A stretch of 53,220 nt of DNA, from the NCBI RefSeq assembly GCF_019331675.1, contig NZ_JAHBBJ010000020.1:1-53220 (forward strand), read 5' to 3'. Position 1 is the first letter of the stretch. Each line of letters begins with the position of its first letter. This DNA is from Bifidobacterium miconisargentati. GTDB taxonomy: Bacteria; Actinomycetota; Actinomycetes; Actinomycetales; Bifidobacteriaceae. Shown here piece after piece: positions 8,475 to 16,330 of this stretch. A program made the translations under genes and the position numbers. Under the pieces are notes generated by a model that was not told the DNA's origin, ran no database searches, and saw nothing but the letters and a program-made list of their open reading frames with translations.

Positions 8475-9749
8475 TCACCACTTCCCATCCACCTGCGGCT
8501 GGGCGCGATGGAGGAACGCGGCCATGTCCTGACGGATGATCGTCCGGCCCACGCCGAACGAGCCGTCGGAGTAGCCGGTGGATACGCCGGACGACTTGGC
8601 CCATGCGACCGCGGTCTGGAATTCGACGGACAGCGAGCCGGTATCCGTGAACCCGGTGATCGCGGTGTCCGGCTTGCCGGCCAGACGGTACAGCATCACC
8701 ATCGCGTCCTGACGCTGAATCGAGGCCATGCCGCGGAATGTGCCGTCGCCGTAGCCGTTGATGATGCCGTTGGACGCGGCCCACAGGATCGCGTCATGAT
8801 GCGGCGTGGAGGCATTGACGTCACTGAACGACTTGCTCGTCGCGCCAATCGCCGGACTGCCGGCCAGACGATACAGGAACGCCGCATAATCCTGACGGGT
8901 CACCTGAGCCGTAGGCCGGAACACCTTCGTACCATCCGGATTATTCCAACCAGTGGAAATGCCCTTCTTGGCGAGCCAGTAGATGTCATCGGCGTGCGAG
9001 GTCGCATCGGTGACATCCTCGAACGTGATGAATTGGCTGTTGAATTCGGCAAGATACCGCTGGTATTCACTCACCGTGAAGGTGCCGTCGCTGGGGCTGA
9101 TGTCCTCCACCCATGTGGTCCAGCCAAGGTGGGAGACAGCAAGGCCGACGGAATCGAACTCCGGGTAGACCATGTTCTGGTAGTGGCCGACGCCGGAAGG
9201 CGCATTCGAGCAGAACGTATCATATCGGCATTCCTCCACCTGCGGATCCGCCGCAGCCGCCTGATCGAAGATTTGTTTCTCCTCGTCATACCAGCCTTCG
9301 GTCGGATCATCGTAACCCATGGCGAGGTTTTCAGCACCGGGGAAGGGGAACCACCCGGAATGGTTCCGCGAGTAGGTGGAGTAGTTGGCGTTGAGCTGCG
9401 CCTGGATGGTGTTGGTCAGGGAGACGGACGTGCTGGAACCACCGTCCTGCTGGCGCAGCTGCTGTATACGGTTCAGTACGCTGCCGGACGCGATAATCAT
9501 ATTGCGCAACGACGTGGCATCTTGCACATTGCCGAGCTCCGTCTTTTGGAGAATCGCGTCAGGTGCGTCGCTGAACAGATCCAGCGCATCGCTGACATCC
9601 TGCTGCTGATCGGACGTCAGCGGCTGCTCCTGCATCCATTCCAGGAAGTCCTTCGAGGTCGGTACGGAACTCGCATACGCCGGTGCCGCGGTGCCGAACA
9701 GCATGCATGCCGTCGCGGCGATGGCCGCAATCAGTTTGCCTTTGCTCAT
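8475..9749 (-). CDS. Secreted CAP-domain protein with three SLH repeats
   Basis: It has a signal peptide (MSKGKLIAAIAATACMLFGT, cleavage after AYA), a helical spacer, and a CAP/SCP-like domain (about residues 110-225) recognised by ENLAMGYDDPTEGWYDEEK and GVGHYQNMVYPEFDSVGLAV. Three SLH repeats follow (FEDVTDATSHADDIYWLAKK, FSDVNASTPHHDAILWAASN, FTDTGSLSVEFQTAVAWAK), each closed by a xRQDxAAFLYRLAG block. The Shine-Dalgarno AAGGAAGAG precedes the ATG. It starts 20 bases after the LRR/SLH gene, so the two are probably co-transcribed. CAP proteins are secreted and of varied or unknown enzymatic role in bacteria. The His/Glu set is only partly visible, so no reaction is claimed. Confidence 0.85.
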   Translation of the reverse strand: MSKGKLIAAIAATACMLFGTAAPAYASSVPTSKDFLEWMQEQPLTSDQQQDVSDALDLFSDAPDAILQKTELGNVQDATSLRNMIIASGSVLNRIQQLRQQDGGSSTSVSLTNTIQAQLNANYSTYSRNHSGWFPFPGAENLAMGYDDPTEGWYDEEKQIFDQAAAADPQVEECRYDTFCSNAPSGVGHYQNMVYPEFDSVGLAVSHLGWTTWVEDISPSDGTFTVSEYQRYLAEFNSQFITFEDVTDATSHADDIYWLAKKGISTGWNNPDGTKVFRPTAQVTRQDYAAFLYRLAGSPAIGATSKSFSDVNASTPHHDAILWAASNGIINGYGDGTFRGMASIQRQDAMVMLYRLAGKPDTAITGFTDTGSLSVEFQTAVAWAKSSGVSTGYSDGSFGVGRTIIRQDMAAFLHRAQPQVDGKW

Positions 9750-9769
9750 GGATTCTCTTCCTTACTAGA

Positions 9770-11191
9770 TCACTTCTTCAACACGTTGACGCTCATCCTG
9801 TGCAGGAACGCGGCCATATCCTGACGAACCACCGGGAGGGAACCCCTGAACGTGCCGTCACCGTAGCCGCTCGTCACACCGGTCTTGGATAGCCAGTTGA
9901 TATCTTCGGCATGCGGGGTGCTACCGGATACGTCATAGAAGGACTTGCCTTGGCCGGACGGGGAGGAGGCGCGCATGTAGTCCGCGAGCCTGTGCAGGAA
10001 TGCCGCCATGTCCTGACGCACCACCGGGCGCGTCCCGCCGAACGTACCGTCCGGATAACCCTTGGTAATGCCTGTGGAGTTGAGCCACAGGATTTCCTTG
10101 GCATGCGAGGAGAACGGGGTGACGTCCGTGAACGGGTTCTTGGACCAGTCCGGAGTGTAGTTCGGGGAACCGGCCAGACGGTACAGGAACGCGGCCATGT
10201 CCTGACGGTTCACCGTGGCCGCGGGGCGGAACGTACCGTCCGAATAGCCCTTCGTGATGCCGCTGTTGGCCAGCCATTCGATATCCGCGGCGTGCGGAGT
10301 CTGGGCATTCACGTCCGAAAAGCGCCCGGTGTTCGACTTCACCGTGACATTGACTGTCATGATGCCGGAATAGTTGCCAAGCGGTTCAGTATGAACCGAT
10401 GCGCTCCAATCGAATCGGTAGGCGCTATCATGGCCGGCGCCCTCGATCCAAGTGACGGTATTCGCCGACGAGTCATAGGTGCCGTTGTTCCAGATGGACG
10501 AGACGAAATCGGGGTTGCGGCCGAAAGTCGTCGGCACATCGACCGTGATGCGACCTCCCTTGGCGACAGTGACCGTCTTGGTCAGCGTCTGGCCGGCGAA
10601 GTTCCATTCGATGAGGGACGGCAGATTGCGCAGACCATCCACGGAAGCGATGTGTGCTTGCGTGACGCCCAATTTCTTCAGGTTAGGCATGTCATGGAAT
10701 GCGCTCACATTCGTCAGCGGGGTCTTCTCAAGCGAAAGGTATTCCAGAGACGGCACATCCCGCACCGCGTCCACGTCCGACAGCTTGTAGGCGTTGCCGA
10801 GCGTCAATTCTTTGAGTGAGTTGGAACCGCGAATGCCGTCGAGGCTGGTCAGGCTGGCCGCATTGGCCGTGCTGAAGTGCTCCAAGGACGGCAGATTGGC
10901 AAGGCCTTCGAGCGAACGGATTCCGGCTGCAAGGGAGTAGTCGGGGATGAGTGTGCGAATGGATGCGGCCTTGTCATAGGTAAGCGTGTCATTGGTACCG
11001 ATGGAGGCCGCCTCGGATACCGCGGATGCGAGCGCCCGGTCCGGGAAGCATTCCGCTACGGTGCTTGAACCGAGGGTGCACGATGCCGCTTGCGCCGGCA
11101 CTGCGATGAACCCGACTGCCAATGCCGCGCATGATGCTGTCGCGGCCATGATTGCGGACAATTTGGTTGCAATGGATGTTCTGTTTCCCAT
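9770..11191 (-). CDS. Internalin-like leucine-rich-repeat protein with three SLH repeats
   Basis: The start is the ATG at 11191, preceded by AAGGGGGG at ideal spacing and giving a signal peptide ending AQA. Residues about 60-190 carry irregular 22-residue LRR units (LEGLANLPSLEHFSTANAAS, LDGIRGSNSLKELTLG, VDAVRDVPSLEYLSLEKTPL, FHDMPNLKKLGV, VDGLRNLPSLIEWNFAG). An Ig-like domain follows, as in internalins, then three SLH repeats up to the C-terminus RMSVNVLKK. It should be a surface ligand-binding protein held on the wall polymer. No LPXTG sorting signal is present, so the SLH repeats are the anchor. It is followed closely by the CAP/SLH gene. Confidence 0.83.
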   Translation of the reverse strand: MGNRTSIATKLSAIMAATASCAALAVGFIAVPAQAASCTLGSSTVAECFPDRALASAVSEAASIGTNDTLTYDKAASIRTLIPDYSLAAGIRSLEGLANLPSLEHFSTANAASLTSLDGIRGSNSLKELTLGNAYKLSDVDAVRDVPSLEYLSLEKTPLTNVSAFHDMPNLKKLGVTQAHIASVDGLRNLPSLIEWNFAGQTLTKTVTVAKGGRITVDVPTTFGRNPDFVSSIWNNGTYDSSANTVTWIEGAGHDSAYRFDWSASVHTEPLGNYSGIMTVNVTVKSNTGRFSDVNAQTPHAADIEWLANSGITKGYSDGTFRPAATVNRQDMAAFLYRLAGSPNYTPDWSKNPFTDVTPFSSHAKEILWLNSTGITKGYPDGTFGGTRPVVRQDMAAFLHRLADYMRASSPSGQGKSFYDVSGSTPHAEDINWLSKTGVTSGYGDGTFRGSLPVVRQDMAAFLHRMSVNVLKK

Positions 11192-11296
11192 GAACGCCCC
11201 CCTTAGGTGTGAAATGGCACCAATGCCATCACGAAAATTATAGGCAGATTCGAGGCGTTCTTCAGGAAACTCGCAAGAAACACGATGTCCGATCCT

Positions 11297-11321
11297 TGGC
11301 TCCCCTCCCCGAGGGGAGCCA
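11297..11321. repeat. Dispersed TGGCTCCCCTC hairpin repeat
   Basis: A perfect 11-bp inverted repeat (TGGCTCCCCTC, CCC, GAGGGGAGCCA). The same motif forms the ends of the repeats at 1219-1262 and 52878-52992. Confidence 0.6.
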
Positions 11322-11343
11322 GAACAAGGGTCCACCATCGAAA

Positions 11344-11371
11344 GCCGCGCGACGGTTCACCGCCGCGCGGC
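11344..11371 (-). terminator. GC-rich hairpin after the PPC/SLH gene
   Basis: The stem GCCGCGCG/CGCGCGGC lies 13 bases beyond the stop of the gene at 11384-12661 on the minus strand. No strong T-run follows. A comparable hairpin follows the partial paralogue at 53113. Confidence 0.5.
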
Positions 11372-11383
11372 CTGCTCACGCCG

Positions 11384-12661
11384 TTACTTGAGGACGTTGT
11401 CCTTCATCCTGTGCAGGAACGCGGCCATGTCCTGACGGTACACGGCCGTCATACCCCTGAACGAACCATCACCATAACCGGTCGTCACGCCGGTCCTCGA
11501 CAGCCAGGCGATGTCCCCCGCATGAGGCGTCCGGTCGGTGACGTCCGTGAACTCCTTCGCCTCGCCCGACGGGTCATCCGCCTTCTCATAGTCGGCCAGG
11601 CGGTGCAGGAACGCGGCCATGTCCTGACGCACCACCGGACGCATGCCGCCGAACGTGCCATCCGGGTAACCCTTGGTGATGCCGGTGGAGGCCAGCCACA
11701 GCACCTCCTTGGCGTGCGCGCTCCCCTCATTCACATCCTTGAACGGGTTCTTCGACCAGTCCGGCGTGAACGCCGGGGAACCGGCCAGACGGTACAGGAA
11801 CGCGGCCATGTCCTGGCGGTTCACCGCGTTCATGCCACGATACGTGCCATCCGAGAAACCGGTCGTGATCTGCCGGTCCGCCAGCCACAGGATATCCGCG
11901 TAATGCGGCGTCACACCCTTGACCACATCAGAGAACGGACTCGTCAGCTCTGGTTCGGGAGTCTTGATCTCGGACCAATGGGCGTACACCGTCATGTCCT
12001 GCTTGACCGGCACGTCGAAGTCGAACAAGTCGCCAAGTTCGGCCGCCGTATACCAGCCGGTAAACGCATAACCTTCGCGTGTGGGAGGTTCCGGTATGGA
12101 GACGGTCGAGCCTTTGGCGACTTTCTGAGAGACGACGTCATTACCGCCTTGCGTGTCAAAGGTCACGGTCACCGCGGGAACAACACCATTGCCCACGGTG
12201 AGTGAGTAATGGAGTCCTTCCGCACCGCCAAGGATGCGGATATAGTACGTGCCGGCTTCGAGACTGATGCCTTCTTCCGTGTACTCGGTAGCGCTCGCTT
12301 CCCAGGTATGCGATTTGATGGTGTACTGGCCAACAGGTCCGGCCGCAAGCACGGCAGTCCACTTGCCTTCCGTACCGGGATCGTTATTCACCGTGATGGA
12401 AATGCGCTGGGTAGTGGATAGTGTGAGACGGTACCAGTCCTGATCGTTGCCATCCTGCATGGTGCCGTTGATGGTTTCGTTAATGGCCAGATCGTTCGCC
12501 GTGCTCGCGCTGTTGTTCGGTTCGGTTTCCGCGATGGACGTGTCTGAAGTATTGTCGGTCGCAATACTATCAGCGCTAACCGGAACTGTGCCGACGAACG
12601 ATAAAGCCATTGCCGCAATGAGTACAATCGCGCCATGGGTAAGCCTGGTAGATAGGTTCAC
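11384..12661 (-). CDS. Secreted PPC-domain, InlB B-repeat and three-SLH surface protein
   Basis: It starts at a GTG with GGAG eight bases upstream and has a signal peptide ending in VSA-DS. A pre-peptidase C-terminal (PPC) type beta domain (about residues 45-155) shows ETEPNNSASTANDL and DQDWYRLTL. One Listeria-Bacteroides/InlB B-repeat follows (VTFDTQGGNDVVSQKVAKGS, PTREGYAFTGWYT), then three SLH repeats ending HRMKDNVLK. It resembles the larger protein at 45139-46764. Its last 100 bases are almost identical to the partial gene at 53113-53220, pointing to recent duplication or gene conversion. A surface role is supported; the ligand is unknown. Confidence 0.85.
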   Translation of the reverse strand: MNLSTRLTHGAIVLIAAMALSFVGTVPVSADSIATDNTSDTSIAETEPNNSASTANDLAINETINGTMQDGNDQDWYRLTLSTTQRISITVNNDPGTEGKWTAVLAAGPVGQYTIKSHTWEASATEYTEEGISLEAGTYYIRILGGAEGLHYSLTVGNGVVPAVTVTFDTQGGNDVVSQKVAKGSTVSIPEPPTREGYAFTGWYTAAELGDLFDFDVPVKQDMTVYAHWSEIKTPEPELTSPFSDVVKGVTPHYADILWLADRQITTGFSDGTYRGMNAVNRQDMAAFLYRLAGSPAFTPDWSKNPFKDVNEGSAHAKEVLWLASTGITKGYPDGTFGGMRPVVRQDMAAFLHRLADYEKADDPSGEAKEFTDVTDRTPHAGDIAWLSRTGVTTGYGDGSFRGMTAVYRQDMAAFLHRMKDNVLK

Positions 12662-12673
12662 AATAGTTCTCCG

Positions 12674-13606
12674 CTACCACTCACATGCGATGCCGTCATT
12701 GTCGCGATCCAGTGCAGGCCTGTATCCCGGCTGTCCGCGATACAAAGGTGCCTTGCCAGCCGCACGAACCGCAGCGCAGTTCTTGTAATACACGGCTCCG
12801 CCATTGTTGTTACTGCCGTTACCCGTATTCGGAGTTGGATTCGGTGCTGGTGCCGGAGCAGCACCGTCGCCGGTGTAGCGCCCCGTCACCTCGTCGAAGT
12901 GGGCCCACTTGTTCCATTCCGGAACCCACGCATTGCCGTGGGTCATAGCGCCGGTAGCCTGATCGAAGTAGTACCATGCACCGTCCTGCGACTGCAGGCC
13001 CTTGACCATCTTGCCAGTGACGCGGTCGTACCGCACCCACTTGCCGCCGCTGGACGGTACATACGTATCCCCGTGGAACATGGCGCCCGTGTTCACGTCG
13101 AACAGATACCAGCCGGTGTGGGCCGCATCGTAATTGACGTATTGCTCGCCGTGCGCCATCTTGCCGGTGATCCAGTCGTAGTACACCCACTTGCCGCCAT
13201 TGGACGGTACGAATCGCATGCCCTTGGCCATGGCACCGGTTACGGGGTCGAAGTAGTACCATCCGCCGTTGCGGTAGTCCTCGCCTTTGCGCATGTGACC
13301 ATTCTCGTCATAACGCACCCATTTGCCGCCGCTGGAAGGCAGGTACACGTCCTTGTTGCGGGCCATGGTGCCGTCCGTGTCGATCCAATACCAAGCGTTC
13401 GAGCCCGGATCATAGATTTCCTTGGAGCGGGCCTGCGAGCCGTTCTCGTACCAGTATTTCTGACCGTTGACCTCATACCAGCCCGTGTAATTCGCGGACG
13501 GGCCCGAATCGGGGTTGGCATACGCAGTGACAGCCGAAGAACCAATCAGAGTGGCCGCCGCCAACGAAACCGCCACGATTTTCGCCACAAAACGCAAGCT
13601 TTTCAT
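12674..13606 (-). CDS. Secreted protein with cell-wall-binding repeats and C-terminal Excalibur motif
   Basis: The ATG is preceded by AAGGAG. A signal peptide (MKSLRFVAKIVAVSLAAATL, cleavage at AYA) leads into about nine aromatic/Gly repeats (WYYFDPVTGAMAKGM, KWVRYDRVTGKMVKGL), of the choline/glucan-binding type and close to those of the split lysin at 1778-2527. A Pro/Asn/Gly linker precedes the Excalibur domain (YYKNCAAVRAAGKAPL and DRDNDGIACEW), a calcium-loop motif with two cysteines. No enzymatic domain is seen. It is divergent from the first large SLH gene, with an imperfect palindrome between them (13628-13658). Probable role: wall-associated structural or calcium-binding protein. Confidence 0.82.
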   Translation of the reverse strand: MKSLRFVAKIVAVSLAAATLIGSSAVTAYANPDSGPSANYTGWYEVNGQKYWYENGSQARSKEIYDPGSNAWYWIDTDGTMARNKDVYLPSSGGKWVRYDENGHMRKGEDYRNGGWYYFDPVTGAMAKGMRFVPSNGGKWVYYDWITGKMAHGEQYVNYDAAHTGWYLFDVNTGAMFHGDTYVPSSGGKWVRYDRVTGKMVKGLQSQDGAWYYFDQATGAMTHGNAWVPEWNKWAHFDEVTGRYTGDGAAPAPAPNPTPNTGNGSNNNGGAVYYKNCAAVRAAGKAPLYRGQPGYRPALDRDNDGIACEW

Positions 13607-13627
13607 GAAAACTCCTTCTTTCTGCTC

Positions 13628-13658
13628 TGAAAGTCAGCTGAATTCCAGCTTGCTTTCA
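13628..13658. promoter_or_regulatory. Imperfect palindrome between divergent surface genes
   Basis: TGAAAGTCAGCTG and CAGCTTGCTTTCA form 13-bp arms with two mismatches. It lies in the 129-bp region between the Excalibur gene (minus) and the first large SLH gene (plus), so it may act on either promoter. Confidence 0.35.
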
Positions 13659-13735
13659 TGATATGACGCTGAATGCTCTATTGCGGAATGCCGCGGCGCC
13701 TTGCACCTATAGCCCTAGAAGAAAGGTTCCAGGAT

Positions 13736-16018
13736 ATGACTGGAAACAACAAGGTTTGGCGCGCGCCGCTCGCGGGCCTCGCCGCCGTGGCCATGCTGGC
13801 CACGATGGGTGTGGCGACGAGCACGGCCAACGCCGCGGATCCGGAGGTCAAGGTCACGTTCGACCTCAACGGCCGTCATGGCACTTCCGTGACCAAGAAC
13901 TTCGACGTGACCCTGTCCGGCTCGAACGCCGACGCCTACACGCTGGCCAAGGATACGGACTACAAGAGCCCGGCCACTGCCTCCAATGGCGCTGGTGATT
14001 GGAAGATCACCGGCTGGTACACGGCTGACGGAGAGCTGTTCGACGTGGACTCCCCGGTGTACGCGGACACCACCCTGTACGCCCACTGGGCCAAGAACAC
14101 CGTCACGGTCAAGTTCCAGAACGACAACGGCTTGAAGTACGCCGACAACAACCAGGACGGCAACGTCGATTCCGCTGATAAGACCATCACGCTCGCTTCC
14201 GGCGATCGTCTGGCCGACTGGCAGAAGCCGGTCGACAAGACCGAGAACTGGACCACCAGCGACGCCACCGTTGACGGCAAGGTCCTCGCGGGCTTCTACA
14301 CGACCAACAAGTACGCCACCGAGTTCGACTTCTCCGCGGCCGTCACGGCGACCACTCGCGTGTATGTCAAGTACAACACGGCGACCAAGGTGTCCGTTAA
14401 GGACAAGAACGGTGCCGAGTACCGCGCCGAGACCGCCGACGGCGTCGTGAACATCCCCGCTTACCTGAAGACCACCGGTGCCGGCGTCGCCCGCAAGTGG
14501 ATCAGCCAGTGGACCGTGAGCTACCTGGATACCGACGGCAAGACCCAGACTGTGGACCAGTTCGTCGACGGTGATACCCTGCCCGAGGTCAAGTCCGGCG
14601 AATGGGCTGTCCTGACTCCGGACACCTCCTCCGCTTCCGACGAGACCGTCGTGACGATCCAGTACCACCTCAACAACAACTTCGCCTCCACTCCCGAAGA
14701 CCAGTACGTGACCTCGACCGATTCCATCGAGACCACGACCCCGGACCTGCTCGACGGCACCCTTTCCTTCGACGGTTGGTACACTGACTCGTCCTACACG
14801 AACCTGTACGCTGGTGAAGCTGCCAAGGACGTTGCCAACGGCGGCGCTGTTGTGGACTTGTACGGCAAGGTGTCCCTGTCCGCCACGAGCTCGACCGTGA
14901 CGTTCGACCCTGACTACAACGGCAGCAAGCCGACCGACGTGTCCGCCAAGCAGGGCGCGACCATCGCCTGGCAGGAAGCCCCGGCCCGCGACGGCTACGT
15001 GTTCCAGGGCTGGGCCAAGGGCACGGTCTTCTACCGTGACGCCAAGTCGTTCACCAACAGCTCCACCGGCTACAAGGCCAACGACGGCGACGTGTTCAAG
15101 GCCAAGTACCTGACCGACGCTCAGGACGAACTGCGCCAGCTACTCGACCTCGACCTCGCCGGCTACGTGAACACCAACGCCTCCGACGACGCCTGGGACA
15201 ACTACAACAACGCCCGTCACACGATCAAGACCAAGCTCGACCTCAGGGTCCAGACTGGCACCGATGACAACGGCTACCCGGTCTACGCATACCTTGGTGC
15301 TGCCTCCCTGGATGGTGTGACCTCTCTGGCGAAGCAGACCGCGAAGACCGTGGCCGCCTACGTCGAGCAGCTGCAGGGCCTGAAGGACAGGCTGGAGACC
15401 GCGGACTCCCCGTTCACCGACGTGAACGTGCTGACCCCGCACTTCGGCGCCATCAAGAAGCTCTCCGACGAGAAGATCTCCACCGGTTACTCCGATGGCA
15501 CCTACAAGCCGACCGGCAGCATGTACCGTCAGGACTTCGCTGCGTTCCTGTACCGCGCCGCCGGCAGCCCGGAGTACACGGTGTCCGCCTCCGACAACAT
15601 CTTCACCGACGTGAACGCGAACACGCCTCACTACAAGGAGATCCTGTGGGCCGCGAAGAACGGCATCATCAAGGGCTTCTCGGACGGCACGTTCCGCGGC
15701 ACGGCCCTGGTGAACCGTCAGGACGCCGCTGCGTTCCTGTACCGTCTGGCCGGCTCCCCGGAGTTCGACGTGACGACCGCCGCGAAGACCTTCTCCGACG
15801 TGAACGCGAACACTCCTCATTACAAGGAGGTCCTGTGGGCCGCCAACACCGCCGTGTCCGACGCCTACGACAACTACTTCAACGGCGAGTACACCGGTCC
15901 GTACAGCGGCGCCATCATCGCCGGCTACCCGGCCGGCACGTTCGACGGCTACGCCACCCTGCTTCGTCAGGACGGCGCGGCGTTCCTGGCCCGCATCTAC
16001 GCCTACCTCAACAAGTGA
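13736..16018 (+). CDS. Large InlB-repeat/SLH surface protein 1
   Basis: A 760-residue secreted protein. The start MTGNNKVWRAPLAGLAAVAM is shared by all six large proteins of the array; GAAAGG lies upstream, and the signal peptide ends near ANA-AD. InlB B-repeat units follow (VTFDLNGRHGTSVTKNFDV with ITGWYTADGELFDVDSP, and VTFDPDYNGSKPTDVSAKQG with FQGWAKG), then a helical FIVAR-like region (about residues 475-575). Three C-terminal SLH repeats come last (FTDVNVLTPHFGAIKKLSDE, FTDVNANTPHYKEILWAAKN, FSDVNANTPHYKEVLWAANT); the third has an inserted loop with a YDNYFNGEYTGPY tract. It is convergent with the next SLH gene. Its leader belongs to the CCTATAGCCC class shared only with the last gene of the array. 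Confidence 0.9.
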   Translation: MTGNNKVWRAPLAGLAAVAMLATMGVATSTANAADPEVKVTFDLNGRHGTSVTKNFDVTLSGSNADAYTLAKDTDYKSPATASNGAGDWKITGWYTADGELFDVDSPVYADTTLYAHWAKNTVTVKFQNDNGLKYADNNQDGNVDSADKTITLASGDRLADWQKPVDKTENWTTSDATVDGKVLAGFYTTNKYATEFDFSAAVTATTRVYVKYNTATKVSVKDKNGAEYRAETADGVVNIPAYLKTTGAGVARKWISQWTVSYLDTDGKTQTVDQFVDGDTLPEVKSGEWAVLTPDTSSASDETVVTIQYHLNNNFASTPEDQYVTSTDSIETTTPDLLDGTLSFDGWYTDSSYTNLYAGEAAKDVANGGAVVDLYGKVSLSATSSTVTFDPDYNGSKPTDVSAKQGATIAWQEAPARDGYVFQGWAKGTVFYRDAKSFTNSSTGYKANDGDVFKAKYLTDAQDELRQLLDLDLAGYVNTNASDDAWDNYNNARHTIKTKLDLRVQTGTDDNGYPVYAYLGAASLDGVTSLAKQTAKTVAAYVEQLQGLKDRLETADSPFTDVNVLTPHFGAIKKLSDEKISTGYSDGTYKPTGSMYRQDFAAFLYRAAGSPEYTVSASDNIFTDVNANTPHYKEILWAAKNGIIKGFSDGTFRGTALVNRQDAAAFLYRLAGSPEFDVTTAAKTFSDVNANTPHYKEVLWAANTAVSDAYDNYFNGEYTGPYSGAIIAGYPAGTFDGYATLLRQDGAAFLARIYAYLNK

Positions 16019-16062
16019 GCCCAAGGACCTTGCGGCCCTGACGCTCGCCTGAGCTAGAAACG

Positions 16063-16130
16063 ACACGAGAGGGGTTCCTCTCCCGACCGGTGATGAAACC
16101 GGCTGGGAGAGGAACCCCTCTCGTGTTTTC
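16063..16130 (+). terminator. Long-stem terminator of SLH gene 1
   Basis: A perfect 22-bp stem (outer part ACACGAGAGGGGTTCC) with an inner CCGG/CCGG pair, followed by TTTTC. It is much longer than an ordinary terminator stem and closely related to the hairpins at 26041 and 35485. Confidence 0.8.
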
Positions 16131-16235
16131 GAATGGAACGCATGATCTGAACTCCGACTTGCCGTGGAGCTTCCGGATGTCCCATGGGCGCAGGCCCATG
16201 AACGGACAGCGCGAGGGAATTTCCTCGGCGAATAC

Positions 16236-16278
16236 GAGAAGGTCCCTGACCGGTGATGAACCGGTCAGGGACCTTCTC
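16236..16278 (-). terminator. Long-stem terminator of SLH gene 2
   Basis: An 18-bp perfect stem (GAGAAGGTCCCTGACCGG) with a TGATGAA loop, 52 bases beyond the stop of the minus-strand gene. The rest of the 312-base convergent gap holds nothing else that I can support. Confidence 0.7.
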
Positions 16279-16330
16279 ATGTCAGGCTCGGAAGGACGGA
16301 CTCAATGTCTTGGTTCCTTGCCGTATGGGC

